DNA of 64,000 nucleotides from Acanthococcus lagerstroemiae (Eukaryota > Arthropoda > Insecta > Hemiptera > Eriococcidae): positions 40,914,268 through 40,978,267 of the forward strand of contig CM063108.1 of the NCBI GenBank assembly GCA_031841125.1. The letters run 5' to 3'. Positions 1-11,039 of the stretch are shown here, piece by piece; within the stretch, counting starts at the first letter, position 1; every line of letters begins with the position of its first letter. Position numbers and translations under genes: made by a program. The notes under the pieces are model-generated. The model had not been told where the DNA came from. It saw nothing but the letters and a program-made list of their open reading frames with translations, and ran no database searches.

Positions 1-311
1 GGTTCTTAATTTGTTCTAATTTGTTCCCCAGTTTTCAGAATTTGTTCTGCCACCCACCCTATTTACAGCCACCAAAAAGAGTGACAGGAACAAGTAATAG
101 CTATAAGCCCACATGAATACTATTTGCGACACACTAAAATTTGTTCTACATTCGTTCTAATTCCTTCTCTCATCTACACACCTGCGTCCATCACCACTCT
201 GCATTTGCCGACTATTCGAGCTCAGGGGCGGAGGTAGGTGACTTGGTGATCCTTAACTCTTAAGATTCCATATGAATACGATTTGTTGCACTCTGCAATT
301 TGTTCTACATA
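1..311. repeat. ~150-bp satellite, left piece
   Basis: Degenerate units carry the words TTGTTCTAC, TCTACACAC, CATTTGCCGACTATT and GGAGGTAGGTGAC, the same order as in the blocks at 3588-3916 and 5895-7140. The array is cut at 311 by element A; the sequence to the left (TTGTTCTACATA) continues at 3588 (TACGTTCTAG) as one satellite unit. No coding sequence is seen. Confidence 0.8.
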
Positions 312-339
312 CCCAGTGTGCAAAATCTGACATTAAACC

Positions 340-705
340 GCCACAATGTGGCGTGAGAATAATGGCGCTTTTTTCTACAGAATGTGGCGAAAATTTCAAC
401 CAATCGGAAGACAGAATGCAATGGCCACAGTTTTAGAAAAGAGCCATATTGTGACAGTATTGAGACGAAAATGGTTCCAACATGTGTCGACAATTTCGTC
501 ACTTTGTGGCGCGTTTTTAGAGTCACTTACTGGCGGTTATTGTGGCCATATTGTGACGAAAAGGGTTCCAATATGTGATGACGGTTTCGACACTTTGTGG
601 CGCATCCTTAGAGTCATTTACTGGCGGTTTAATCTGCATATTGTGACGAAAAGGGTTCCAATATGTGATGACGGTTTCGACACTTTGTGGCGTATTTACC
701 TTAAA
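340..705. repeat. Left subterminal tandem array of element A
   Basis: Units of about 89 bp contain TTGTGACGAAAAGGGTTCC, GGTTTCGACACTTTGTGGCG and TTACTGGCGG; two copies (from about 550 and 639) are nearly identical and an older one precedes them. The words CAACCAATCGGAAG and GTTTCGACA also occur in element B. Open reading frames here merely reflect the repeat. Confidence 0.75.
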
Positions 706-1559
706 GCCTATTTCTGTTCTGTGCGCACGTAAATACGAGAAATAATAATGCAAATAAATTAAGAGTTTGTAATAATAATGATATAATATGCGAGTAGAAT
801 AATTTTAATTTTACAAAATTACAAGGAATTTTATATAAAGGGTATGGCAAGTCGTTGAACCTAGTAGCGCCTATCTCAACATACTGACCCGAAAAAATAA
901 AATAGGTAAATGAAAAATATGATAGAACAAATACAAAATTACAAAAGACAAGACGCAGAAAATGTCAAGATTTCGGTATTATGTGCAAAATACTAGAAAC
1001 TATTACAAAATATGGAATGAATACAAAAATTAAAGCCTATTCCTAACAACGACAAGGAAAATTGCCCAACTTATTAATAACAAAAACAAATTAAAAAAAT
1101 AATAAATAATGTACAATATACTAGGGACAAAGAGAACTAATAACACATGCAAACGTTAATACAATAATACAAATTAGATACGTAAGCCCAACGGGGTAAC
1201 AAGAGGAACATTATACAGTGAACTTTCTGTAATTCGAACCAATACCGTGACCTACAGTAATACAACTCGAAAAATTGTACAGTATAATATTTTACAAAGT
1301 TATAATAGATGTTCTAATGATGAGATTTTGAGCTTTTTTCTGTACGTAGAACTTGTGCGGGATTTTTGCCTGCAAACCATAAAACGATAACTGTTAGAGG
1401 ACTACAGCTCATTTTTATCAGTGTATTAGTACAGACGTACAACTATGAGAAAATACTTTTCTGTTGTACATCTGATGTTAGTAGTTAATAGTGGTTGTAA
1501 AATTCAAAAGTTATAGGATTCTATGACATTTTTGATCCGACTCCCCCTCCCTTCCTGAA

Positions 1560-2560
1560 ATTATGTTCTGTATTCACCCACTTCACCTCCTCTCCTCTTG
1601 CTACCACAAGGTCAGTAGCAGAAGAAGGTTCCAGGGCACGACGAGGTGCCACTGCACGGCGCTCAAGTGCTGGCTCAGTAGCACTTGTTTGAGACTCTCG
1701 ACGGGTAGCTCGTGGAGTATGACGCATAATAACTCAACTAGAGGAATAAGCAAGAGGTGAGCATAAATTCTACGATACTAGTACCAATCCTGACTGAACG
1801 AGTGCGATGCCCCTGAACTCCTATTCAAATTTTCCCTGCTCCATACCCCAGCCCATCCAACTGGAAGTGTCACTCACCTCCTCTGGTTGACTTGGTGAGA
1901 TGGAGCCACACATGTTCCAATCCCAGCACCGAGGGTACCCCTCCAGTTCCGCCCAAGAGCGTACCCAGGTTGTCCTAGAGACCACCTACCCTTAGCGCCA
2001 TGAATGCATGACAGTACACCATCCCCAATTTTGACACATGAAAGCTGCCTGTGACGTGCAATGGAATGGAGGCTAGCAGCTAACTCAAGCCGTGAACCGG
2101 ATGCTCCCCACCTCCGTGACACAATGCTCCCTGACAAGGCTACAGCCCCCAGTGCTACTACACTAGCCACAGGTTCTGGAAGGCGCGACCCTCCCCCATG
2201 GTGTCCCTGGACAAGTGAATCACGTCCGTCTGATTTACCCTGACTGCGATCGTGATGCACCAACCAGCACATGAAGCCAATTATGGGAGTACAATGGACA
2301 TCCCGCAGGACTATCCTCCACTAGTGTCCATCTTCAACCTCCACTTGACAACCGTTCGCCCCCATCTTCTGTTGGCTACAGGACTGCAGTGGGTGTTTGA
2401 GCTGAAGTCCGAGACACCTCCCTTGTAGTACTCTCTATCTGACAATGCAGACTACTACAGCCATACCGAGGAGAAACCCTATCAAGCAAACATTGCATCC
2501 AACTCGCTCTGTCTACTTTGTTCGCTCCTCTCTCGCGTCAGGCTGCTTCTTACCCCTAAG
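1560..2560. other. GC-richer unclassified interior of element A
   Basis: This stretch is clearly richer in G and C than its surroundings and has overlapping open frames on both strands (for example 1874-2272 minus), none showing a family motif. It may be captured host sequence or a decayed gene of the element. I cannot name it. Confidence 0.3.
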
Positions 2561-3044
2561 TACATGCACATAATTATATAAGTACGTAACCTAAGGTATC
2601 CTAAGGACAAGATATACTCAGTGAAACTCGACAGATTCTCAAATCGGCGCAATCAATACAACATATATAAGCATCAAACCAACCGAAAACACAGCCGATT
2701 GATTACATGGCAGCCCTCGCATCATCTAGAAGGATCTCGACCGCTTTCACCTTTCCCTTCGCCTTTAGCTAACGCGGCGTTTTTTGTTGTTTTTTTTGTA
2801 AAACGGTTTCACCCTGCCGAATTCCATAACCATTGTTCACATCACGTTTCCAGTACCCAGTACAAGGGTATGATACAAGGCGATTTCGTATCTGACCTGC
2901 GACTTTTTTTGTTAACCAATTACCAGGCGAGTGGATTCCGCCAGCGAGTAAATACACAGCTGTACCCAGAAAACACTGAATAAAATTTGAAAACACTAAC
3001 CTTTTACAATAAGTTAGGTAAGTATAGAGAAATAGAGAACTTAC

Positions 3045-3110
3045 CTCGTACAAGTATTTTATTGTGATCCCATTTTCTTCAGAGGCCGAAACGTCCGAAA
3101 CTCCAGACAT
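3045..3110 (-). CDS. Candidate first coding exon inside element A
   Basis: On the minus strand an ATG at 3110 opens 22 codons (MSGVSDVSASEENGI, then five more residues and Tyr-Glu) that end exactly at a consensus donor, GAG followed by GTAAGT. The acidic, serine-rich start does not match a family I know. No matching downstream exon was found further left in the element. The support is only the start codon and a strong donor, so this may be chance; it is listed because elements B and C also hold isolated exon-like pieces. Confidence 0.3.
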
Positions 3111-3249
3111 TCTTTGCCGGTAAAATTAATACAGTTAACTTGAAAACACGCAACTACAAATAACGAACTCGAAATTCAAACTGGCTTTACGCGCGGTGAC
3201 AATGAGTACAAACAAAGAAATTACCCGTATAGATCGCGCTAACATAGAA

Positions 3250-3450
3250 CGCATAACATAATCACAATCTGACGATATGCAATGAAAAATCTACACATAA
3301 TGGCCATTTAACTGGTGACACATTGTGACACATGTGTGGACACATTGTGGCGCATAACGTAGTCATAATCTGACGAAATATTATAAAAACCTACACATAA
3401 TGGCCATTTAACTGGCGACACATTGTGACACATGCGTGGCTCCTTGTCCC
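3250..3450. repeat. Right subterminal tandem array of element A
   Basis: Two units of about 100 bp share CATAATGGCCATTTAACTGG, GACACATTGTGACACATG and GGCGCATAACGTAG. The motif TTGTGRCRC is the counterpart of the TTGTGGCG words in the left array. Confidence 0.75.
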
Positions 3451-3587
3451 TGTGTCGGTCGACTGAGACGCACTCTATTTCTTGCTGGTGGAGGACAACT
3501 GAACTACACCTTTTCGCCATGAAATGGCGCTTGAGACGACTTTGTGACGCTTTTTGAGCGTCACACACAGAGATTTTGCACACTGGG

Positions 3588-3916
3588 TACGTTCTAGTTT
3601 GCTCTCTACCACGCACCTCGGACTCTCAAAATCATACATTTGCCGACTATTTGAACTAGGGGATGGGGGTACGTGACACTTATATATGAATTTTCCACAC
3701 AAATACGATTTGCTACCGACTGCAATTGGTTCTCTACTCATTTTAATTTGTTCGCTCATCTACACACTAAAATCCGTCGCCTCAAAGCATCGGCCCACAA
3801 TATGAATTTATGTGGTGGGGGTAGGTGGCCCTAATGCGCGAATTTTCCATATGATGGCGATTTTTCGGGCACTAAAATTTGTTCTCTAATTGTTCTAATT
3901 TGTACTTTCATCTACA
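3588..3916. repeat. ~150-bp satellite, middle piece
   Basis: About two units with TTGTTCTCTA, TCTACACAC, ATCCGTCGCC and GTGGTGGGGGTAGGTGG. The block is bounded on the left by element A and on the right by the hAT-like element, which duplicated 8 bp of the unit (CATCTACA). Confidence 0.85.
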
Positions 3917-5894
3917 CATGGGCGTCCCTGGAAAAATTTATAAGGGGGTAATTTTTTCAGTAGTGTTCACCTACATTCATCGACGTTCGTAGATTTTTCG
4001 GTGGGGGGGGGGGAGATCAAAGTGTCTAACAGTCATTTGTAATTTATTTTCAGTTATGGTCATTTAAAAATTTAAGAATCAGCAAATTATATCATGAAAG
4101 AGAAAACAAAGAATTTAGAATAGGAAAATTCTATTATAATGGCCAGGGCTGCAATTTTTATGCGAATGCATATTTTTATCTATGGCGTATAGGTATAAGT
4201 TTCAAAAAACTGAGTCAAATGAGCAGCACTTAATCCTGCATATTTCACATATTTTGGCATTTGCCGTATATTTTGCACCAATTCTGCTTATTTTTGAATT
4301 CCTCCCCCCCCCCCCTCCAAAAAAAAGTGTTGAGAATGATGTCCGACTCCAAAAAAAATTGTGAAGACTTAATGGTCAATGAATCAGTAGAAAAGCTTTT
4401 AGAAAAATATGTTCTTTTGCAAGTGAGATAACCTTTCTCTTGCCCGCATCACATTCAACAATCATAAAGAAATTACGAATAGGTGCATTATCTCCTGGGT
4501 GCATCTCCGATTAAAAGAAGATTGGACTCTTAAGGAGATACTTTGCTGGATCATTTTAAAATATGATAAAAATTGCCGCAGTGTAGCCAACTCAATTTTT
4601 CTTTTGAAACGATATAGTTTGTTACCCAATACCCATATTGTATTTACATATTTACACATATTTTACAATTTTGGCGCATATTTTCGGTATATTATTTAGA
4701 CTGAATTCAATGGATAAAATATGCGCATATTTCGTTATATTTTGTGCGTAAAAACTGCAGCCCTGATAATTACGATAAATCGAAATATCAGCTTACAAGA
4801 GTCTTCGCATCTATGACATGCTCATGTGAGTCGTGTGAGACGTGAACATCGTGCGCGTATTAAGGTAGGTGAGCTCAATAAGGCCCTAATTTAAGGTCTT
4901 GACTCTCCAGACTTTCATGTAAGTGATTTCATGTTTTTCCTTTTTTGTGTTATAGTCGTCGATTGCAATATTTAAAAATTGGCTAGCTTGAAATTTTTCT
5001 AGACTGCTCCACGTTCCTCAGATCTTCTAATAGAAATACCCCTTTTTCAAAACTTGATAAGTCCAGCGCACCAACGAAGGCTGGGCCTATAACCTAATAT
5101 GTTCCAACCTAATACCTAATAAGCCTGACCTGAAATTCGATAAATAAAAAGTTAAGCGTGGTTCAACTAGAAATTTATGAGTAAGTTATACCTGAAATGA
5201 TAATCAATTGATCTTCCCAGGCTGGGCCTTATTAGGTTACATAACATTATTTTTCGTGAGTATCGCGTACCTCAGTTCTAAATTGCTCAAATTTCACTTT
5301 TCTGGCGTCGATCGTTAACCAACTACCACTACAACAACTATCCAATGTTTGATTTCTGGATAGATTCCATTTGACTTAACATAATACTCGTAAATCCTCC
5401 AAGTTACACAAAAAACATATCGGAGCACTTTTTACATTATTGGAAAATCATCAACTGGCATATCTCGCACCACCAGTGGATTAATATCTTGATAAAAACG
5501 ATTGGACAGTGTTGCTATATCATGAAGGAACAACTTTGCTGTACGTTTTAATGCAGTCTAAAACACAGCAGTCAAAATCGGTACATTGGGCCTTATATTG
5601 TGGATCCAGGCCTTATCGGGCTCATGTATCTTATGCAATAAAATTCGCCCCCCCCCCCTGAAAATGTAGTATTATAGACGAAGAAGTATATTTAGCTCTA
5701 TCACGGTACTATTAATTGCGGTATCACACGACACTAATTCGTTTACAAATTTTTGATACCTGCAGGTACCTATAAATATAATTATTGGCCTTTGAATTTG
5801 ACGGGGGAGGGGGTAATTTTGATCATTTCTACCCCTAAAATTTTCTGGGGGGGGAGGTAGAAATTACCCGTATACCCCCTCAGCGACGCCCATG
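3917..5894. mobile_element. hAT-like element, copy 1
   Basis: The ends are CATGGGCGTCCCTGG and the inverse of CATGGGCGTCGCTGAGG. They are flanked by CATCTACA (3909-3916) and CATGTACA (5895-5902), a 7/8 match, as expected for the 8-bp duplication of hAT elements. The flanking satellite reads through when the element is removed. The 1,978-bp interior is AT-rich with poly-C/poly-G tracts and no transposase. It is the inverse counterpart of 26347-33388 minus its nested insert, and of a fragment near 59520. Non-autonomous; classification by ends and duplication length. Confidence 0.75.
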
Positions 5895-7140
5895 CATGTA
5901 CAAACAAAAATCCGTCGCTACATTGCGACAATATGAACTTATGTGGTGGGGGTAACTGGCCCTTATGCGCGAATTTCCCAAATAATGACGATTTCTCGGG
6001 CACTAAAATTTGTTTCTATTTGTTCTGATTTCTTCTCGAATCTACACACCACAATCCATCATCAATGTGTATTTGAAGTCAATTGAAATTCAGGAGGTGG
6101 GCTTAGGTGGCCCTTAAGTCCTAAGTTTCCAGGTAAATGTGATATTCTGCCCACTACAATTTGTTCTCTATTTGTTCTAATATGTACTCTCATCTACACA
6201 CTAAAATCCGTCGTCGCCAAAAAGCATTGGCCGACAATATGAACATATGTGGTGGGGGTAGGTGGGCCTAATGCACAAGTTTCCCACATACTGATCATTT
6301 TTCAGGCACTACGAATTTCTTCTCTGTTTGTTCTGATTTGTTCTCGAACCATCATCAATGTGCATTTGAAGTCAATAAAAAATTCAGGGGTGGGCTTAAG
6401 TGGCCCTTAAATCTTAAGTTTCCATGTAAATGTGATTTTTTGCGCACTACAATTGGTTCTTTATTTGTTCCAATTTATTTTCGAATCTACACACCACAAT
6501 CCATCATCAATGTGTATATCAAGTCAATCGTAATTCAGGGAGTGATATTAAGCGGCTCTTAAGTCCTATGTTCCCATGTACATGTGATTTTTTGCCAACT
6601 ATAATTTGTTCTCTATTTGTTCTAATTTGTACTCTCATCTACACCCTATAATTTGCCGCCGCAAAGCATTGGCCAACAATATGAACTTATGTGGTGGTGG
6701 TAGGTGGCCCTAATGCGCGAATTTCCCACATATTGGCCGTTTTTCAGACACTAAAATTTGTTCTCTATTTGTTCTAATTTTTTCTCGAATCTACGCACCA
6801 CAATCCGTCATCACTGTGCATTTGAAGTCAGTAGAAACCGGGGGGGGGGGGCTTAAGTGCCCTTCAAGTCCTATGTTTTCGGGTAAATATGATTTTTTGC
6901 CCACTACTGTTTGTTCTCTTTTTGTTCTCATTTGTTCTCATCTGTTCTCGAATATGCACACCACAATCTATCATCAATGGGTATTTGAAAAAGTATTGGC
7001 CGAAAATGTGGACTTATGTGTTGGGTGTAAGTGGTCCTTATGTGCAAACTTTCGACATAATTGCGATTCGTCCCCGAATTGTTCTTGGTTCTTATTGTTC
7101 CCTCATCTACACCTATCCAACCATACGTGCCCACGATGTA
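5895..7140. repeat. ~150-bp satellite, main block
   Basis: Successive units start near 6020, 6168, 6310, 6457, 6608, 6760 and 6914, a period of about 149 bp. Conserved words are TTGTTCTCTATTTGTTCTAA, TCTACACACCACAATCC, CATTGGCCGACAATATG and GTGGTGGGGGTAGGTGG. Units differ strongly from one another, so the array is old. Confidence 0.9.
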
Positions 7141-7302
7141 CTGTGAAGCGATTCGCAAGGAGAGGGCCTGATCCAAAGAGATGAGGAATCGGAATCGCTC
7201 TGTAGGCAGCCCTGACGCTAGAGATTTTGACGTCCCGGACATACAGGAGCATTTGCCTCCCCTGGCAAAAGATAGGAAACAAAATTTTCTTATATTTATT
7301 AC

Positions 7303-7345
7303 TAGGGGGCTCCGCCCCCTGCCCGCTTCGCGGGCCCACCCCCGG
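7303..7345. repeat. GC-rich double hairpin
   Basis: Two adjacent perfect palindromes, GGGGGCTCCGCCCCC (7305-7319) and GCCCGCTTCGCGGGC (7321-7335), sit in otherwise AT-rich DNA. They could be the end of a mobile element or an extruding structure. A comparable cluster is at 27500-27620. Confidence 0.7.
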
Positions 7346-7820
7346 AGTTAATGAAATATAGGTTAATTTGCACTATAGAAACACAGAATTTATTTTATGT
7401 ATATAGGAAAAAAAGTTAACCTCTATGAGGATGCACCTATTATCATTACACAGAGATACACCTTATGTAAATATCAAACTACAGTATATGCATATACTGT
7501 AACTATTTCAAATTTAGAAGTGTCCACTGCAGGTAAAGTCGTTGATACATAGAGATAGATGTTCTCATACTGTCCGAGAGAAAAAAGCAGTTTTAATCAA
7601 AACATGTATTTTTTCGACTTCACATCAAGTTTACTGTTTCAAGGGAGACACATTGGAAATGTTAAACAAAGGCTAAAGAAATCAAGTAAAACTTCATTTT
7701 TCTACCTGCACAGTTCTAATTATGGATTTTAAATATGACAGTTTATGTCATAACAAATGTATTAATATTATTCAGAAGTGAGTTTATCTACTTTACATTT
7801 GAAAAACAATATAGCCTAAA
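7345..7820. other. AT-rich spacer without a gene
   Basis: Low-complexity AT-rich sequence with stop codons in every frame and no repeat unit that I recognise. Confidence 0.5.
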
Positions 7821-8560
7821 TGAAGAATTCAATTTCCGAAGTTGGGGTCGGGGTCAACCCAACGGATCCACAATAGATCTGAATCGAAATAAGTTAACCA
7901 TGAATAATCTTGAGAGGCTGAAAGATCGAGAATTAGATTTGCGGAATTGGGGTGGAGACAATCCATCGGGTCCACAATATTATATTATTTTTTTTATTTA
8001 CTGAGAGTGTTATTGCCTTTTGCTGCTATAATCTAACTATTATTAAAACAAACGTAAATTATTAGAAGAGGGTTAATGTATTATTTGAATTGAAAAAGTA
8101 AGACGTTCACCAAGAATAACATTGAGAAGCCGGAAAATCGAGTTTTAGATTTTCGTCGTAGGTGGGAGAGTTATTCCTTGATCCACAAAAGATCTCGATT
8201 AAAAATAAGGGGCTTATGGAAAATTGTTTTTCAACATCTACAATCAAGAATCTGACTATCGGAGTTGGGGTGCGGTCAACCCCTCGGAATCACAAATTAT
8301 TTCAATCAAGAAAAAAAAAGTTCACCTACAAAAACTCGAAAGTATACTCTTTTGGTGTTGGGGGCGCGAGTCCACGTTTCCAGTGTACAAAATGTAGCAG
8401 TTGAAAAAAGGGGAGGTTTACGTAAAAGAATTCAGAAATTTGAAGAATCGAGAATTAGATTTCCAGAGTTCAGGGCGGGCTTCACCCCTCAAATCCACAA
8501 TAGCTTCCGTCTTTCAGTTCCACGTTCTCGTCCGAGAACTGGGGCCCTGGGTGGCAAAGA
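7820..8560. repeat. ~120-bp satellite block, duplicated at 14290-14900
   Basis: The block carries the same GAGAATTAGATTTCCGGAGTT-type words as 11040-15400. From about 7900 to 8500 it also matches 14290-14900 over its full length, including the non-satellite stretch ACTGAGAGTGTTATTGCC and the word TTGGTGTTGGGGGCGCGA, so it is a duplicated segment rather than independent units. Confidence 0.85.
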
Positions 8561-9099
8561 TAAGCGCAGGATTTAAAAAAAATGGAAAAGCTACGTGCAG
8601 GCGTATGCCCAAAAATGGGCGGAGGTACTCACACACACACACACGTTTGGTCGACAAACGGCGCAAAATGTGTCTGCCCATTAAAATTTTTCAATCTCAT
8701 TATTTCTCTCTAAATTGATCATCGCCGCCGCACGTTTTTCGACTGTCGTCGCAACATACGCTTCTTTCATTTTTGTAAGTATTTTATAAATGCAGGCGGC
8801 GGCGCACCGGGCATTTGCCCGAATCGCCCTATGACTTATCCGCCCCTGGAAGAGGCTCAAGGTGATAGGTCCACTTTCATTGAGTAGACTGTAAAAAATA
8901 CATGTATGTGCTTTGTAATACAGTACAAACATAAAGATTTATGCACTGATGCACTGTGACGAAATTAGGAGGCCCACAGTGTACCAAAGAACCTTCAGAT
9001 GTAAGTAGCATCTTCTGGATGCCCCGTGTAATGAAACCGAGGCCTCATTCAGAAAATAAATATTTGTGTTTGAAACCATAATGCATTGCAAAGGAGTAG

Positions 9100-10985
9100 T
9101 TGATTTCAGCAGGTTTTCAAGTTACTGGCCTACCTATCGTTCTTTTTCTTTGCAGCGTATCCATAGTTGAGTACTTTTACTCCCTATTTGTTGCTATCTG
9201 CCCTCGCCAGATGCCCCACATATTTCCACTTAAATTGTTCGACATTATATCCTATATCCTCGCCTCCAGCCATTTCGTACAGTTTTCCATTTGAGATTTT
9301 GTCTACCCATCGCAGTCCTAGAAGTTTCCTCAACATAGATCTGAACGTAATTTGTAGCTTCACGATTTGTCTCCTGTAAGGGACCAGGTTTATACTCCAT
9401 ACTTGAGGGCTGGTACCGTTCAGCTATTTAGTGTTTCCATTTTGAGGAAGGTGTTAGAATTCCGGCAAAAAATACATTTTAATGCCCAGAGGTTGTTCCA
9501 CCCCTTTTTAATACGCCTCATAATTCCTTTATCTCTTTCTTCGAAACTAATAATCTGTCCCACAGATATTCGATTCTGTTACCTCTTCTATCTCTTGCCC
9601 ATCGATTATTAAATTTTTTCTTTCCACTCTTCCGATTATTTTTGATTTGCTACCATTCAGTTTGAGGCCAGCTTTTTTGCATTCCCTCAATAGCTTTTCT
9701 GCCATTTTCTTCAACTCCTTACTATTTTCTGTAAATAAGATAATATAGTTTGCGTACCTTAAATTACTTAGAAATTCTCCATTTATTTTTAGTCCCCTTC
9801 TTTTCCACTTCAGATTGCGAAATACATCTTCCAAAATGCAGTTGAAGAGGTTTGGCTACAAGGTATCCCCTTGTTGAACTCCGCTCCTAATTTTGAATTC
9901 CCTCCCTTTGCTATTAAGGCTAGCTCTTGCACTCGAATTTGCATAGTAATTCTGTATATGACTTTAATAAACCCACTTTCAATTCCCTTATTTTCCAGTG
10001 CTTTTAACATATACTTATGATCCACTGAATCAACTGCCTCATGAAAGCCTATGCAAAATATTTCAATTTCTACATCATATTCGTGTGTTTTTTCAATAAT
10101 TTGGCTCACAACGAAAATCTTCTTTACAGTTGAGAAGCCTTTTCTGAATCTCGCCTGTTCACTCCCCTGATGATTTGAATCCAGATGGTTATACATACGT
10201 CTTTTTAAGACTGCCATACATGCTTTAAAGATGTTCGCCAAGTTCCACTGTTTTGGACATGTTTTCATAATTCTGATTTTGTTAAATATTTTAATCTGGT
10301 GTGGCACTCTCTGATCGCCAAACCTTTTCAGCATTTCGTTCGTAATTCCATCCGGTCCTGGGGCTATGTCATTTTTCAGTCTACATATTTAGTACGTATT
10401 CCACTTCTCTCTCCATTATTTCCGGGATTTCTTTCTCCTTTCACCCTCCAGTTTTTGCTATTTTCATGAGCTCGTTTTGCTCGCGGTATAAGTCCTCGTA
10501 AAAAATTGTTGCTGCCTCTAGAATTTGTTCTTGATTCTGAGTCACTTTTCCTGTCTGATCTTTTAGCTTCAGCATAACGTCTCTCCCGCCATCGAGTTCG
10601 AGCCTAACTTTTTTGGTGGACCAACTTTCTTCCAAAATATCTTGAATTTTTTCCTAATCATATTTCTTAATATGTTCTCTAACATTTTTCTTCACCAATT
10701 TTTGTATTTTAGTTCGCTCAGGTTTGTCCAATGGTGTTTTATTTCTATTTTTCCAAAGGTTATTCTTCCTGATTCGAGAGTCTATTTTGAAAGCTTATCC
10801 CTGGTTTTCTCTTTAACCCTCGTCACTCCAAACTCTTCAACCGTGTTTTTTAAAGCTTGATCCATACTGTCGTAAAAATTTTCCTCGACTTTCATTTCCT
10901 CTTGCACTGATTTTAGTTTCTGGCGTGCGTCCTCTTCCTTTCTGACTGGGATAATCCGCCTTCTTCTCCCTTTACCCTTCCTGTG
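9100..10985 (-). mobile_element. RTE-type LINE remnant, 5' truncated
   Basis: Read on the minus strand, broken frames give in order: the basic linker before the reverse transcriptase (ending ...ILEAATIFYEDLYRE, about 10640-10470), palm motifs (EQARFRKGFSTV, about 10170; FHEAVDSVDHKYMLKALE, about 10050), the active-site region (LRYANYIILFTENSKEL, about 9750) and the C-terminal region (IYLWD..., then SMLRKLLGLRWVD near 9310). The catalytic FADD box reads YANY, so the enzyme is dead. The endonuclease domain is absent (5' truncation), and there are stops and frameshifts. It lies inside the ~120-bp satellite. RTE clade by motif spacing. Confidence 0.85.
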
Positions 10986-11039
10986 ATTTTCATACTGGAC
11001 TCACTGCGCCGGGATGCTCAATTACTTATCCACATGAGA

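Larger units (their letters stand above)
312..3587. mobile_element. Element A: CCC...GGG DNA element with TA target repeat
   Basis: The left end CCCAGTGTGCAAAATCT is repeated in inverse at the right end (AGATTTTGCACACTGGG). TA flanks both sides, and removing 312-3587 plus one TA restores a continuous satellite unit. Just inside each end is a tandem array: ~89-bp units at left and ~100-bp units at right. The middle holds AT-rich DNA (720-1500), a GC-richer stretch (1560-2560) that I cannot classify, and a candidate first exon on the minus strand. No transposase was recognised. Two-base TA duplication is known for Tc1/mariner and some other superfamilies, but the long subterminal arrays are not typical of mariner, so the superfamily is open. 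Confidence 0.65.

Noticed and set aside
345..732. 128-codon frame with repeated CDDGFDTLWR words
   Set aside because: The protein repeat is the direct consequence of the ~89-bp DNA repeat, and the opposite strand is open as well.
1874..2272. 132-codon minus-strand frame in the GC-rich part of element A
   Set aside because: No motif, biased composition and an open frame on the other strand; GC-rich DNA has few stops by chance.
3588..7140. CRISPR-like regular repeats
   Set aside because: The units are ~150 bp, diverged throughout, with no short exact repeats alternating with unique spacers, and the DNA is eukaryotic.
8560..9099. MITE suggested by GGGCGGAGG and CCGCCCCTGG words
   Set aside because: The words do not form matched ends and no target duplication is present.
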